A stretch of 64,000 nucleotides of DNA from Glaciimonas sp. (GTDB lineage: Bacteria > Pseudomonadota > Gammaproteobacteria > Burkholderiales > Burkholderiaceae_D). The stretch spans positions 98,586-162,585 of the forward strand of contig JABBOY010000036.1 in the NCBI GenBank assembly GCA_012927585.1. Reading direction: 5' to 3'. Positions 41,727 to 51,762 of this stretch are shown one piece after another. The notes below the pieces were generated by a model, which did no database searches, had not been told where the DNA came from, and worked only from the letters and a program-made list of their open reading frames with translations. The position numbers and the translations under genes were made by a program. Numbering within the stretch: the first letter of the stretch is position 1; the number at the start of each line of letters is the position of its first letter.

Positions 41727-41817
41727 TGGCGGAAAGGCAGGGATTTGAACCCTGGATACGTTATAAACGTATGCCGGATTTCGAGTCCGGTGCATTCGAC
41801 CACTCTGCCACCTTTCC
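41727..41817 (-). tRNA. tRNA-Ser(CGA), CCA encoded
   Basis: Minus strand GGAAAGGTGGCAGAGTGGTCGAATGCACCGGACTCGAAATCCGGCATACGTTTATAACGTATCCAGGGTTCAAATCCCTGCCTTTCCGCCA; long variable arm, anticodon CGA. Confidence 0.95.
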
Positions 41818-42133
41818 TGTTCGGCCTATTTTGCAATACGGGTACTGCAAAAGTCCAAAATTATAGCAGAGTTACATTGAGTTCGACGGCATTTCTGCGT
41901 GAATTCCACAGTGGTTAAAAGTCGGTTACGGTAGGAATCGTTGGTGCCGACCCCTGCAGTGCGATGTCGGCCTGGATACCGACGCGCTTACTGCACTTCG
42001 TGTATAAAAAAATATACACTAATATGTATTTTTAACGTCGTATTAAAATAATGCGGTAATTGCGTTATTTATTGGCATACTCCCAATATTAATTATCATG
42101 TAGCAGTAATTGCCCAGCTATGCTCGCGGTCTT

Positions 42134-43570
42134 TTAATGCCGTACCGGTGCAATCATTTCAGCGTAGTCATACAGTGCGCCCAGGACTTCTTCACCGTGC
42201 TCGTCTGCGTTTTCCGACAGGGTATCGATTTCGCCAAATAATGCATCTATCGTGCGCGCGCCGGCGGCGCCGTCAAACAGGCGCGCAGCGCGGTGCGCTT
42301 CCCAGGTTGCGGTTTCTTCGGATGACAACGTATGCGGAAAGTTGCGGGCACGGTAGCGCCACAGCAGTTCTTTCAGCCGGGTATCAGTGAAGCTGACATG
42401 CGTGCTTGCCAACTGTTCTGGGGCCAGCGTGCGCAAGTGGTCCAGGGTGCGGCGATCGTCGTTGCTGACAAAGCCGCCATACAGATCCTCATCTACATCA
42501 ATGACTGCTTCTGTTTCGGGGCGCTGGAAAACTGCGCGCCAGATATTGCTCAGGTCCGGCAAATCGGCGGCGGTGACGGCGAATTGCTGCGCGAGATCGA
42601 GATTGACGCCCCAGCGGCCGGCCATCTCGTTCGATAGAGTTTTCAGGTTGCCGATCACGACCGGCGATTTGTTCAGGTGGATGCTTTTGATCGGCAGCCG
42701 CGTCATGCCTTCCGGCAAATCTTCGGTCTTGCTGAACATGCGCCGGCGGATGGTCGCAGCGTCCAGCGTGGCTAGTTCTGCCGGATCGCATGTCAGATCC
42801 CAGGCGATGATTTCATTCTTGTTGCCCGGATGCGCGGCCAGCGGCCACATCGGGGCGATGCAGCCGCGTTCAGCCGGAAACATGCCGGATACATGCAAAA
42901 AGGGCTTTTGCAGCGGCCAGCCGATTTCGGCAGAGACGCGCTCTTTTTTGTGCAGGGCCAGGCAGAACTCGAACAGCTTGGGCTGATGCTGGCGGATCAG
43001 GCGCGCTAAAGCGATGGTGGCGCGTACATCCGATAGTGCATCGTGCGCAGCCGTATGGCTGATGCCGTTGGCGGCAGTCAATTGTTCGAGCCGGAAGCTG
43101 GGGCGGCCGTCTTCATGTTTGGGCCAGTTGATTCCTTCCGGGCGCAATGCATAGGTGGTGCGCACCATGTCGAGAATATCCCAGCGCCCGCAGTTGTTTT
43201 GCCATTCGCGCGCATATGGATCGATCAGGTTGCGCCAGAACAGGAAACGAGTGACTTCATCGTCGAAACGGATCGTGTTATAGCCCACGCCGATGGTGCC
43301 GGCCTGGCTGAACGCTTGCTCGATCTGGGCTGCGAATTGATGTTCCCGGATGCCGTTTTGCAGGCAGTGTTGCGGTGTGATGCCGGTAATCAGGCACGAT
43401 TGCGGATCGGGCAGATAGTCCGATGCCGGTTGACAGTACAACATGATCGGCGCCCCGATCTCGTTGAGTTCGGCATCGGTGCGAATGGCGGCAAACTGGG
43501 CCGGACGGTCACGGCGCGTTTTCAAGCCGAAGGTTTCGTAATCGTGCCAAAGGAAGGTATGGGTTGCCAT
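42134..43570 (-). CDS. sbcB: Exodeoxyribonuclease I
   Basis: MATHTFLWHDYETFGLKTRRDRPAQFAAIRTD... exonuclease I signature; ORF-track extension to 44242 is artefactual. Confidence 0.93.
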   Translation of the reverse strand: MATHTFLWHDYETFGLKTRRDRPAQFAAIRTDAELNEIGAPIMLYCQPASDYLPDPQSCLITGITPQHCLQNGIREHQFAAQIEQAFSQAGTIGVGYNTIRFDDEVTRFLFWRNLIDPYAREWQNNCGRWDILDMVRTTYALRPEGINWPKHEDGRPSFRLEQLTAANGISHTAAHDALSDVRATIALARLIRQHQPKLFEFCLALHKKERVSAEIGWPLQKPFLHVSGMFPAERGCIAPMWPLAAHPGNKNEIIAWDLTCDPAELATLDAATIRRRMFSKTEDLPEGMTRLPIKSIHLNKSPVVIGNLKTLSNEMAGRWGVNLDLAQQFAVTAADLPDLSNIWRAVFQRPETEAVIDVDEDLYGGFVSNDDRRTLDHLRTLAPEQLASTHVSFTDTRLKELLWRYRARNFPHTLSSEETATWEAHRAARLFDGAAGARTIDALFGEIDTLSENADEHGEEVLGALYDYAEMIAPVRH

Positions 43571-43605
43571 CAGAGGTTCTTTGTGGTGAGTTTTTGCAAC
43601 TATGT

Positions 43606-44796
43606 TTAATCCGGCAACGCTGCATAGACCAGGTTGCGAAACAATTGACGATAATATTCGCGCTGCTCCTGCGCCTGCGCCATCCAGATCGCGCTCAGTT
43701 GCTCTTGCGGGTCGTTCCAGAAATAGGTGCCAGCCAGGCCGCTCCAGTGATAGTCGCCGATTGAGCCGGGGATTGTCGATTCGCCGCCGGCGGTGCGTAC
43801 CGCAAAGCCGAGTCCGAAGCCATAGCCGGGGCCGGGCAGGTAATTGGCGCCGGATTTCGCTTGCGGCAGGCTGGCCAGGTGATCGCTCGTCATCAGAGCC
43901 ACCAGTTTGCGCGACAGGATGCGCACGCCGTCCAGTTCGCCGCCGCGCAGCAGCATGTTGGCAAAGCGCCAGTAATCGTGCGCGGTTGATACCAGCCCGC
44001 CGCCGCCGGACAAAAATTGCGGCCGTTCGCGCACGTTCAGCAGATGCACTGCTTGCTGCGTGACTGGATCGATGGCAAAGCCTTCGGCCAGACGGTGCTG
44101 CTGCTCGATTGGCACCCAGAAGCCGGTGTCGTGCATCCCCAGCGGCGTGAAAATCCGTTCCTCCAAGATTGCATCGAGCGGTTTGCCGCATAACCGTTCC
44201 AGCAGAGCGCCCAACACGTCGGTGGCGCGGCTGTACTCCCAAGTGGTGCCGGGCTGAGATTCCAGTGGCAAGCTGCCGAGCTTTTCGATCAGGTTCTGGT
44301 TGGTGGTGTCGGGGTCGCCGATGCCGGCTGCGTTGTAGCTGGATTTCACCAGCGATGCGCCAAAGATGCCGTAGGTCAGGCCGGCTGTGTGGCGCAGCAA
44401 ATCCTGCACGGTCATTTCGCGCTGCATGGGCGCCAAGCCCAGCGCCGGTTGGCCATCCGGCCCGTTCAGGGGCAGGCCGACTTGCAACTGCGCCAGTTCC
44501 GGCAAATAGCGCGATACCGGGTGGCTCAGCAGCAAGCGGCCTTCTTCCACCAACATCATCGCCGTTACCGAGACGATCGGTTTGGTCATCGAAAAAATGC
44601 GGAAAATCGAGTCCATTCGCATCGGTTTCGCGTCATCCGGCGCTTGCCGTCCGAGTGCCTGTTGATGGACGATTTTGCCGCGATGCGCAATCAACATCAC
44701 AGCACCCGGGATCAGTCCGTCGGCGACGTGGGATGCGATAACCTGGTTCAAGCGGTCTAGGCGCGAGGGTGAAGTGCCTATTTTAGAATCGGACAT
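43606..44796 (-). CDS. Serine hydrolase / class C beta-lactamase-fold esterase
   Basis: MDSIFRIFSMTKPIVSVTAMMLVEEG (SxxK), YSRATDVLG, DLLRHTAGLTYG. Confidence 0.92.
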   Translation of the reverse strand: MSDSKIGTSPSRLDRLNQVIASHVADGLIPGAVMLIAHRGKIVHQQALGRQAPDDAKPMRMDSIFRIFSMTKPIVSVTAMMLVEEGRLLLSHPVSRYLPELAQLQVGLPLNGPDGQPALGLAPMQREMTVQDLLRHTAGLTYGIFGASLVKSSYNAAGIGDPDTTNQNLIEKLGSLPLESQPGTTWEYSRATDVLGALLERLCGKPLDAILEERIFTPLGMHDTGFWVPIEQQHRLAEGFAIDPVTQQAVHLLNVRERPQFLSGGGGLVSTAHDYWRFANMLLRGGELDGVRILSRKLVALMTSDHLASLPQAKSGANYLPGPGYGFGLGFAVRTAGGESTIPGSIGDYHWSGLAGTYFWNDPQEQLSAIWMAQAQEQREYYRQLFRNLVYAALPD

Positions 44797-44903
44797 GTTA
44801 ACTTTTCTTTCCGCACTCATTGCATGGAGGTTTGAATCACCTGTGTTCGATTTTGCTTAATTTTAATTTACGATAGATTCAGTGCGCTTATGCCCGCGAT
44901 TTA

Positions 44904-45197
44904 TCAGGGCGACTTGGCCGTCAATCGCAGCAACACGCCAGCGCAGGTTGCGCCCGCGCCGATCAGGAATAGCGTCGGGTTGTAGGGAGTCTTGCCCAGT
45001 AACTGCGTAATGCCGGATGCCAGGTTGCAGGCGCCGGTGTTCGAGTACAGGCAATCCAGTGCGTCCGACAACGGCGCATTCAAGTCTTTCATGAGCGGCG
45101 CATAAAAATTTACCCACCATGCAATTGCTGCCAGCAACAATACAATTCCGAGCGTGAGCAGAAGATTGGCGAGTTTTTTGATATCCATGCGATCCAT
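44904..45197 (-). CDS. Small membrane protein, hypothetical
   Basis: 97-aa ORF with two hydrophobic segments. Confidence 0.65.
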   Translation of the reverse strand: MDRMDIKKLANLLLTLGIVLLLAAIAWWVNFYAPLMKDLNAPLSDALDCLYSNTGACNLASGITQLLGKTPYNPTLFLIGAGATCAGVLLRLTAKSP

Positions 45198-45601
45198 CCG
45201 TTTGCGCGTTAATGATGGCTAATCATAACCGGTATGGTGCAGGCCATCGTGCGGGTAGGGCGGCTAAGTGTGGCAGATGCGTGTGGCTGGCGAGCCAGCA
45301 GTTCCAGCACTAGGTTGACTAGCCCATGCGCTTGTCGGATCGATGATCCAAAGCAATTGGGTATGTACGACATGTTTGGCCGCCTTATGTTTGTGCTGGC
45401 AAGGCTGTGAAGCACAGTGTAAGGCGATGGCTGCCCGGTGGAAAAAATTGAAGCGGGATGGGTACTACGTAAAAGTGACGGCTATTACATTCGCCGGTTG
45501 CTCGCCACAGAGCCGGAGGGTATTTGATACTGCCTGGTATATAGATAAAATTGTACTACTTACCGCATGTAAATAGTGTAACTTCATAAATACTCCTTAT
45601 T

Positions 45602-45994
45602 TTATGGCAATGTATCCTTAATCATATCCATTTCCTTGAGCACTTCATGCGCCGAGCGGAATGCGTCGATTGCCAGCGGCATGCCGCAATACACGCTGGC
45701 GTGCAGCAGCACTTCCTGAATTTCCTTCATGCTGGCGCCGTTGTTGACCGCACCCCGTACATGGCCCCGGATTTCATGCGCGCGGCCCAGTGCCGTGAGC
45801 ATTGAAAGCGTCATCAGACTGCGGGTTTTCAGGTCCAGCCCGTCGCGACACCAGACCGTACCCCAGGCGTTGCGCGTGACGAAATCCTGCAGCGGCGCAG
45901 TGAAACTATCGACGCCGGCAAACGCCTTCTCCACAAAAGTGTCGCCCATGACTTGCTTGCGCATGCGCAAGCCGTCTTCAAATTGTTGGTCCAT
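45602..45994 (-). CDS. Carboxymuconolactone decarboxylase family protein (copy 1)
   Basis: MDQQFEDGLRMRKQVMGDTFVEKAF...GHVRGAVNNGASMKEIQEVLLHASVYCGMPLAIDAFR (CMD/AhpD-like). Confidence 0.9.
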   Translation of the reverse strand: MDQQFEDGLRMRKQVMGDTFVEKAFAGVDSFTAPLQDFVTRNAWGTVWCRDGLDLKTRSLMTLSMLTALGRAHEIRGHVRGAVNNGASMKEIQEVLLHASVYCGMPLAIDAFRSAHEVLKEMDMIKDTLP

Positions 45995-46418
45995 GTGTAT
46001 TCCTGCTTAGTTGATGTACGTGGTAAAAAAATATTTTATATGGGGCTAATTGAGAATTGATCGATTGATCGGCGCTCGAGCAGTATTGACTGCTTGCGTG
46101 TAACTAGTGTAACTATTCTCGCGTGCGGGGTAGGTGAATCGAACAGTCGTGCTCTGGCAGGCTAAACTGTGCCTGCGTCAATCTTTGATTTTTTACGCAA
46201 TGTTCAGCTTAGATCACATCAAAATCGCAAGAGCGTTCAAGACGCATCTATTTGTCCCGCACAACATAATTGAATTCAATTATGCGTTTTCATTTTCCTG
46301 GATATTAGTATTTAGTATTTCGTATTCTTGACGGTTTCTTTCTAAGCGTGCTGCGTCCCAAGAAGGGTTGTTGGAAGAACGGGGCACCACTTGCTCGATA
46401 TTTTAGTGTTGACCGTGT

Positions 46419-46757
46419 GTGCGGTGCTATGCGGCGCAGATGACTGGGAGTCGGTCGACATGTGGGGCAAAGCTTGAATGGTTGCGGCATTATATTCCGC
46501 TGAAAAACGGCATCCCCTCACGACACGATTGGCAGGCTATTTGCCGCCATGAACAGTACAACATTTCAGGCCTGTTTTACCCGATGGTGTCGACCATCTA
46601 CGGTTCGCTGGTCGGGCAGGTGGTCGCCATCGACGGCAAGACCATGCGGGGGACGCGCCATCATCGCTTGGGCAAGAAAGTGATTCATATGGTCAGTGCA
46701 TTTGCCAGTGATCAGGGCATGGGCGACCGCAAGGATTCGTACGAAAATGGGCAATAA
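46419..46757 (+). pseudogene. ISAs1-family transposase fragment
   Basis: EWLRHYIPLKNGIPSRHDWQAI..., VVAIDGKTMRGTRH...IHMVSAFASDQG; truncated both sides. Confidence 0.75.
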
Positions 46758-47019
46758 GCTTACATATTAATGGCCAACACCTCGAAAAAGTCAAATTGGC
46801 GTTTCGCTGACCGGCGAGTGTGAAAAGTCTGCCGCGGCGGCAATGCGCACGACCTTCTAGAGCCATACAGTGTGAAATAGGCGGGGAAAAACGCTCATGG
46901 CAATGACGTGGAAGGGGTGTTATGTCAAATTTTTCAGTTTTTGTTCTTGTCATTGCTTCCCATTTCTCTACTGATCGTCTAAACTACCATCTAGTCACCG
47001 TAACATCAAAGGCGCTTAA

Positions 47020-47505
47020 ATGGGAACTACCCGCGACACAATTGACCAAAACACCCTCGCACGCCTGGTGGAAGCTGGCGCGGTGCGCGGCGCTTCCATC
47101 ATCGGCCAGCCGGGAGGCTGGGGCGTTGTCATCCAGTACGGCATGACCGAGCGGGCGTTGGCCGCCAAGCGCGGAGCCGTACGCAACTTTGCCCGGTTTG
47201 AAACGCTGGTCGGCTACCTGAAGAAAATAGGCATTGCCAAGTACCAGGTGGACGCCACCCAATACGACCCGGTTACCGTCAAGGAAGAGCGCTTCCGCGA
47301 GGATGCCGCCGAACGCATGCGCCACGCGCATGAGGCAGCAGCGCATGACAAGTGGTTTCGTGCGCAGGTTGAACAAGCCTTGCAGGAAGCCGACGACCCG
47401 GCCACGGTGTGGCTCTCCAATGAAGAAGTCAAAGCGCACAGCGCAGCACGCCGCGCTGAATGGTCGAAACGCGCCGGAAAACAAGTTGCAGGGAGTGGCG
47501 TTTGA
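47020..47505 (+). CDS. Plasmid-type stability determinant / putative antitoxin
   Basis: MGTTRDTIDQNTLARLVEAGAVRGASIIGQPGGWGVVIQYGMTERALAAKRG...; directly overlaps the RelE/ParE-like ORF. Confidence 0.7.
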   Translation: MGTTRDTIDQNTLARLVEAGAVRGASIIGQPGGWGVVIQYGMTERALAAKRGAVRNFARFETLVGYLKKIGIAKYQVDATQYDPVTVKEERFREDAAERMRHAHEAAAHDKWFRAQVEQALQEADDPATVWLSNEEVKAHSAARRAEWSKRAGKQVAGSGV

Positions 47506-47804
47506 TTCTGGTCTGGCTACCTTCAGCCAACGTGACCAGGGATGCGCAACTCGATTACATCGTCCAGGACAGCTTTCTTGCCGCCATCGATCAAGATGAG
47601 GAAATAGAAAAGCAGGTGGACATGCTGTTAGACCACCCGAACATGGGGCGGCCTGGGAGAGTAAAAACGACCCGCGAGCTTGTCATTGGTCGAACGTCTT
47701 TCATTGTCGCGTACCGCGTCAAAGGCAAACGCATCGAAATTCTACGTGTGCTGCACGGTTCGCAGCAATGGCCGCGCAACATGCGGGAAATGCTGGAAAT
47801 GTAG
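47502..47804 (+). CDS. RelE/ParE-family toxin
   Basis: TTG start overlapping the antitoxin stop (TTGA); VTRDAQLDYIVQDSF...RELVIGRTSFIVAYRVKGKRIEILRVLHGSQQWP. Confidence 0.82.
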   Translation: MILVWLPSANVTRDAQLDYIVQDSFLAAIDQDEEIEKQVDMLLDHPNMGRPGRVKTTRELVIGRTSFIVAYRVKGKRIEILRVLHGSQQWPRNMREMLEM

Positions 47805-48231
47805 TGCAATGAGAAAACCAAGAAAAAACAGAAGCAGTCTGAGTGAATCCGATATGGGCGCAGCGTATCTACTGGATCATATCCTTGAAAGGGAGCGGCA
47901 AATTGAACAGCGCTACGCTCTGCCCTTTCGTGCCCTGACAAAGTGCTCACCAGCTTGCAGCAGTGCGTACATTGCGGCAAGGATATTGCCTTGTTGATTT
48001 TTGGGGATAACGCTTCCAATGCCGCCGGGCTTGAGGCGTATGCAAGGCTCATGGCAGAGCCTGTCAAGAAGACAGGTCTTCCCGCGTATATCATTACCCC
48101 GCCGGCCGACCCAAGGTCTTTGGAAAAGCCCTTTTTGTTGCTAAAAGTACATCCAGTTCAGGAAACGCCATTCTGGACTACTCCCGATGAATGGTTAAGC
48201 CTGATCGGGAAGATGAGCTGGAGAGAAAATC

Positions 48232-48429
48232 ATGTCTTTGAAAAGCAAACCATTAAGCAATGTTCGCGACCTCCCGGCGGTGTCCATACTGATGGAAGAA
48301 GAGCAGGTGCGCATCAATCTGAACGTGGCTAAGTCGTTGCGCAACAAGTGGAAAGCTGCGGCGCTCAAGAGGGAAAAAACCATGACGGAGTTAATTTTTG
48401 AGGCAATGAAGATATACTCAAATGAGTAA
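48232..48429 (+). CDS. Small ribbon-helix-helix-like plasmid protein
   Basis: 65 aa; RINLNVAKSLRNKWKAAALKREKTMTELIFEAMKIYSNE, RHH-like; just upstream of repA. Confidence 0.55.
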   Translation: MSLKSKPLSNVRDLPAVSILMEEEQVRINLNVAKSLRNKWKAAALKREKTMTELIFEAMKIYSNE

Positions 48430-48432
48430 AAA

Positions 48433-48816
48433 ATGAATCCAGCGAAGGCACTCAATGACGCTATCAATCGCTTGCATGCGACTAGGCAAGCCAAGGCGGC
48501 GGAACATCTAGCCAAGCAGCCGGAGCTATTCGATACCGGTAGCGACACGCCGTTATCGCCGGACGAATTGGCGACTACGCCGGCACTGGCGGCCGACACG
48601 CCGCCGGCGTCTTCCAGCGCAGGCGTGGAGATCGATGCGGCCAACGCCAAGCGTGAGCGCTCCAAGCTCTTGCCAGTGCGTCACGTCGAGCGGGATTTTT
48701 TCCTGTGCGATATGTTCGACTACGCCATGAAAGACGACGGCGTAAGCATGGAAGCACCGATCTTCACGCTATCGACCAAGCCAGATTTGAACATTTGGCA
48801 TTGGAAAAGGGCGGTC
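48433..48816 (+). pseudogene. Plasmid replication initiator RepA (RPA-type), 3'-truncated
   Basis: RSKLLPVRHVERDFFLCDMFDYAMKDDGVSMEAPIFTLSTKPDLNIWHW, then homology lost at an IS30-like element. Confidence 0.72.
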
Positions 48817-48857
48817 TCTAAAACCAAGTGCAACACCCTTTGCTGTAAGGTGCTGCC

Positions 48858-49090
48858 ATGCCAAGAATTTATACTCACCTGACGACCCAGGAACGTGCCG
48901 TTGTCATGACCATGCGCGACGACGAGTGCAGTATCCGGTCCATTGCTAAACGCCTTTGCCGTGCCCCCAGCTCCATCAGCCGCGAACTGCGGCGTGCGCC
49001 TGCCGGTTCCAGCACCTACGATGCCAACCTGGCGCATCTGCAAAGCGAGGCGCGTCGGGTGCTGCCACGTCGCACACCCAAACTGGAGAC
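48858..49090 (+). pseudogene. IS30-family transposase N-terminal fragment
   Basis: YTHLTTQERAVVMTMRDDECSIRSIAKRLCRAPSSISRELRR HTH; truncated. Confidence 0.8.
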
Positions 49091-49099
49091 CCCCCCTGT

Positions 49100-49200
49100 G
49101 TCAGGCTAGTTGTCGCCTCTAAATTTTATTCATAAATGTAGAGGCAACAATGAAATCAAAGTATTCCGAGGCGTTTATCGAGCAAGCGCTGGTCAAGCGT
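49100..49200 (+). pseudogene. IS3-family element remnant (end plus orfA start)
   Basis: MKSKYSEAFIEQALVK from ATG 49150, then truncated. Confidence 0.5.
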
Positions 49201-49354
49201 GACGTTCCGGCTGGCCACCCGCTCCCACCGCGAAAAGCACAAATGGGGAAATTCTTGCGGCTTCGTGTACAGAGACTTTGAATGACTCAGCCCCATCTTG
49301 AAGTATTTGCGTCTGCATTAAAAACTTGCTCCTTGTGCCAGTAGATGCCGAAAC

Positions 49355-49392
49355 GGATAACGTAGAGCTAACCGGCGCAGCGCGGATTTATT
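49355..49392 (-). other. Truncated half attC site
   Basis: GGATAACGTAGAGCTAACCGGCGCAGCGCGGATTTATT matches the left half of the attC sites at 29364 and 54123, then runs into IS1182-like sequence. Confidence 0.6.
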
Positions 49393-49393
49393 A

Positions 49394-49740
49394 CAATAGA
49401 TCGTCAGACGGATTACCTGCTGCCGCCATCAGTGGTGGACTGGCTTGCCGAGAATCATCTGGCACGCTTCATCGTTGAAGTCATCGACAGACTGGATTTA
49501 ACGGAACTGACACGGGTCTATGGAGGTCGTGGTTCTGCTGCGCATCACCCTGCGGTACTGCTGGGCTTATTGATCTACAGATACGCAACAGGCGTTCCGT
49601 CGAGCCGCAAGATTGAACGTGCGAGCTACGACTCGGTCGCGTTCCGCTACATCGCCGCCAACACGCATCCAGACCACGACACGCTGGCTCACTTTCGGCA
49701 CCGCTTCGGCGCATGGGCAAAGATGCCGCATTCCAGATAC
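49394..49740 (+). pseudogene. IS1182-family transposase N-terminal fragment
   Basis: [102 protein letters not shown]. Confidence 0.8.
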
Positions 49741-49743
49741 TTG

Positions 49744-49821
49744 CGGAAACCTCGACCGGCAGACAGCCGAGGGTGTTTTCGAATTGATGCTGGCGCTCAA
49801 TCGCTCACGGCAGACGAGTTT
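49744..49821 (+). repeat. 78-bp direct repeat copy 1, lolD 3' fragment
   Basis: Identical to 51685-51762; encodes (D)[22 protein letters not shown], continuing [12 protein letters not shown]: LolD ABC ATPase C-terminus. Confidence 0.85.
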
Positions 49822-49889
49822 TGTGATTGTTACGCACGATCCGGGGCTTGCCTGGGGTAGGTGAGTTGAAACGCCTGACGGTCTGGTTA

Positions 49890-50420
49890 TCAGGTGGTTT
49901 CGTTTATTTCCTTGATCAAACCGAGTAATGCCGGTAATTGGTTCGGGCACTGTTTTTCTGTCGCTGCGAGTATCCCGCTCAAACATAACCTGATGTCTTG
50001 CACACTTTTACATGCGCGAATAGCGTCAACAAAGGCTTGGGATTGGGTTCCGAAACTATCTACCGAGAAGTCGGTTAGCATAAACTTGGCTTCCGAAAGG
50101 ATGATTTCATCGTCCAGATGTATGGTTCCGTCGGATGGAGGTGGCGGTGCAGCCGCCGGTAGCTCTGTCGTAAAGGCGCGAGTTACTGGTGCTAGCGTGG
50201 CGTCTCCACTCAGTGCAATAAACCCTTCTCGTATGAGCCCATCGATTTCTTCGACGATTTCATTTTTAGGAAACACCGACTTGAGAAGCACGTGCTCAAT
50301 GGTTTTGGGCTTGTCCAGCAGAATAAGCACGCTTCGCTTTTTCATGTTGAGCTTGTAAGCACGACGCTTTACTTCGTCCTCCCCCTTCTGAGTGATATGC
50401 AAGCTAGTCGACAAGTCCAC
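49890..50420 (-). CDS. Hypothetical protein (possible winged-helix-like N-terminus)
   Basis: 176-aa ORF, divergent from flanking IS debris. Confidence 0.6.
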   Translation of the reverse strand: MDLSTSLHITQKGEDEVKRRAYKLNMKKRSVLILLDKPKTIEHVLLKSVFPKNEIVEEIDGLIREGFIALSGDATLAPVTRAFTTELPAAAPPPPSDGTIHLDDEIILSEAKFMLTDFSVDSFGTQSQAFVDAIRACKSVQDIRLCLSGILAATEKQCPNQLPALLGLIKEINETT

Positions 50421-50483
50421 TATTCACCTTAACTGTTCGTTAATCTGCAATCAATCGCATACACCCTGTTGCGCCACGGAAAA

Positions 50484-51458
50484 CTACAGCTTGAATCGAG
50501 AGATCGATTTCCCGAGGATATCTGCTGTTTTACGCAGCTTCTTGACAGATCGATTCAGCGCAGCAAAATCTTCGTCGGATTTCGTCTCAGCATATGACTT
50601 GACCACACCATCAAAACCTTGCACTTGCTCCGTCAAAGTCAGCGCGTTTTCCTGAATCGATGATGTGAGATTAGTTAGCTTCATTTGCATCAATTTGAGC
50701 GAAGCCATCAAGCTGTTGTTGTCATCTTTTTCCAGCACGATTTCAACACCAAGGTCGCCGCTCGCAATTTTCTTCATGCTCTCAGCGGCATCCTGAGGCT
50801 CGCCACCCAATTGCCGCAAAATTGCAGAACGCATGCGTAGAACGAGTAAAGAAAGCAATGCAAGCAGTACGCCGCCCACAATCAGGAACAGGCTCGATTG
50901 CTTCCAGAAACGTGTGTCAATGTCGTCAATGAAAAAACCAATCCCGGGCATCCAGCCCCAAGGTTCAAACTTGAGGGCACCATTGAGCTTCGGATATTGC
51001 GTTTTGTCCTGACTACCGGGTTTTGGAGCCTTTAATTCAAGAAAGGCCTTGTTGTCCGAACTTTTGGCCAATTCGTCCCGATATGCTTGGGCTGCGGACC
51101 TTCCGTCCGGCAGTTTCCCTCCGTCATCTTTTTTACCCATGCGACTGGGGATGGGATGTAGAATAAAAATATCTTCGGTTAACGAACGAATGAAAAAATA
51201 GTTGTTATCGCCCTGCTTTTGCGCACCAATTGCCTCCTTGGCGCGAGTCTGCGCTTCTTCCCGACTCATCTTGCCAGATGTCTCCAGTCCATAAAAGTAC
51301 TTCAACTGCGAATCGGCAAAGTCAAGCAATTGGGTTATTTGTGCGCGGCGTTCCTCAATCATGCCTTGCCGCATACTATAGAGTCCAAAAGAACCCATTG
51401 CCAACAGACCCACCAGAGACGCTGTAATAATTATCAAAACACGGGTTTTAAGGCGCAT
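50484..51458 (-). CDS. Cache-domain/HAMP signalling protein (chemoreceptor-like, no MCP signalling tip)
   Basis: TM, single-cache-like region (AKEAIGAQKQGDNNYFFIRSLTEDIFILHPIPSRMGKKD...WMPGIGFFIDDIDTRF), second TM, HAMP-like tail. Confidence 0.8.
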   Translation of the reverse strand: MRLKTRVLIIITASLVGLLAMGSFGLYSMRQGMIEERRAQITQLLDFADSQLKYFYGLETSGKMSREEAQTRAKEAIGAQKQGDNNYFFIRSLTEDIFILHPIPSRMGKKDDGGKLPDGRSAAQAYRDELAKSSDNKAFLELKAPKPGSQDKTQYPKLNGALKFEPWGWMPGIGFFIDDIDTRFWKQSSLFLIVGGVLLALLSLLVLRMRSAILRQLGGEPQDAAESMKKIASGDLGVEIVLEKDDNNSLMASLKLMQMKLTNLTSSIQENALTLTEQVQGFDGVVKSYAETKSDEDFAALNRSVKKLRKTADILGKSISRFKL

Positions 51459-51684
51459 TTAATTTCTCCTGATGACAATGTCGATAAATCGTTTTTGATG
51501 AAAAATCGCGTCTCCGACTGGTTTGCTGAGTGACGCTTGCTTACAGTGCATCCAGATTCGTCAACCCTAGATAGTAGTCGCGGAATGGTCAATCCGCAAT
51601 CGGTTCCGCGAAAAACCCCTAGGAGTCTGGCCAGCAGAAGAAAAGACATTCAAAGCCAGCATGCGGGTTGGCCGATGAACCGAC

Positions 51685-51762
51685 CGGAAACCTCGACCGG
51701 CAGACAGCCGAGGGTGTTTTCGAATTGATGCTGGCGCTCAATCGCTCACGGCAGACGAGTTT
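51685..51762 (+). repeat. 78-bp direct repeat copy 2, lolD fragment
   Basis: Identical to 49744-49821. Confidence 0.85.

Noticed and set aside
41727-41817. tRNA-Ser(CGA) as an integration site for a genomic island
   Set aside because: No adjacent integrase and no visible direct repeat of the tRNA 3' end nearby; flanking genes look core.
43571-44242. N-terminal 224-residue extension of the sbcB ORF in the track
   Set aside because: Out-of-frame read-through of the overlapping serine hydrolase; Arg/Ala-rich with no homology, and exonuclease I starts cleanly at 43570.
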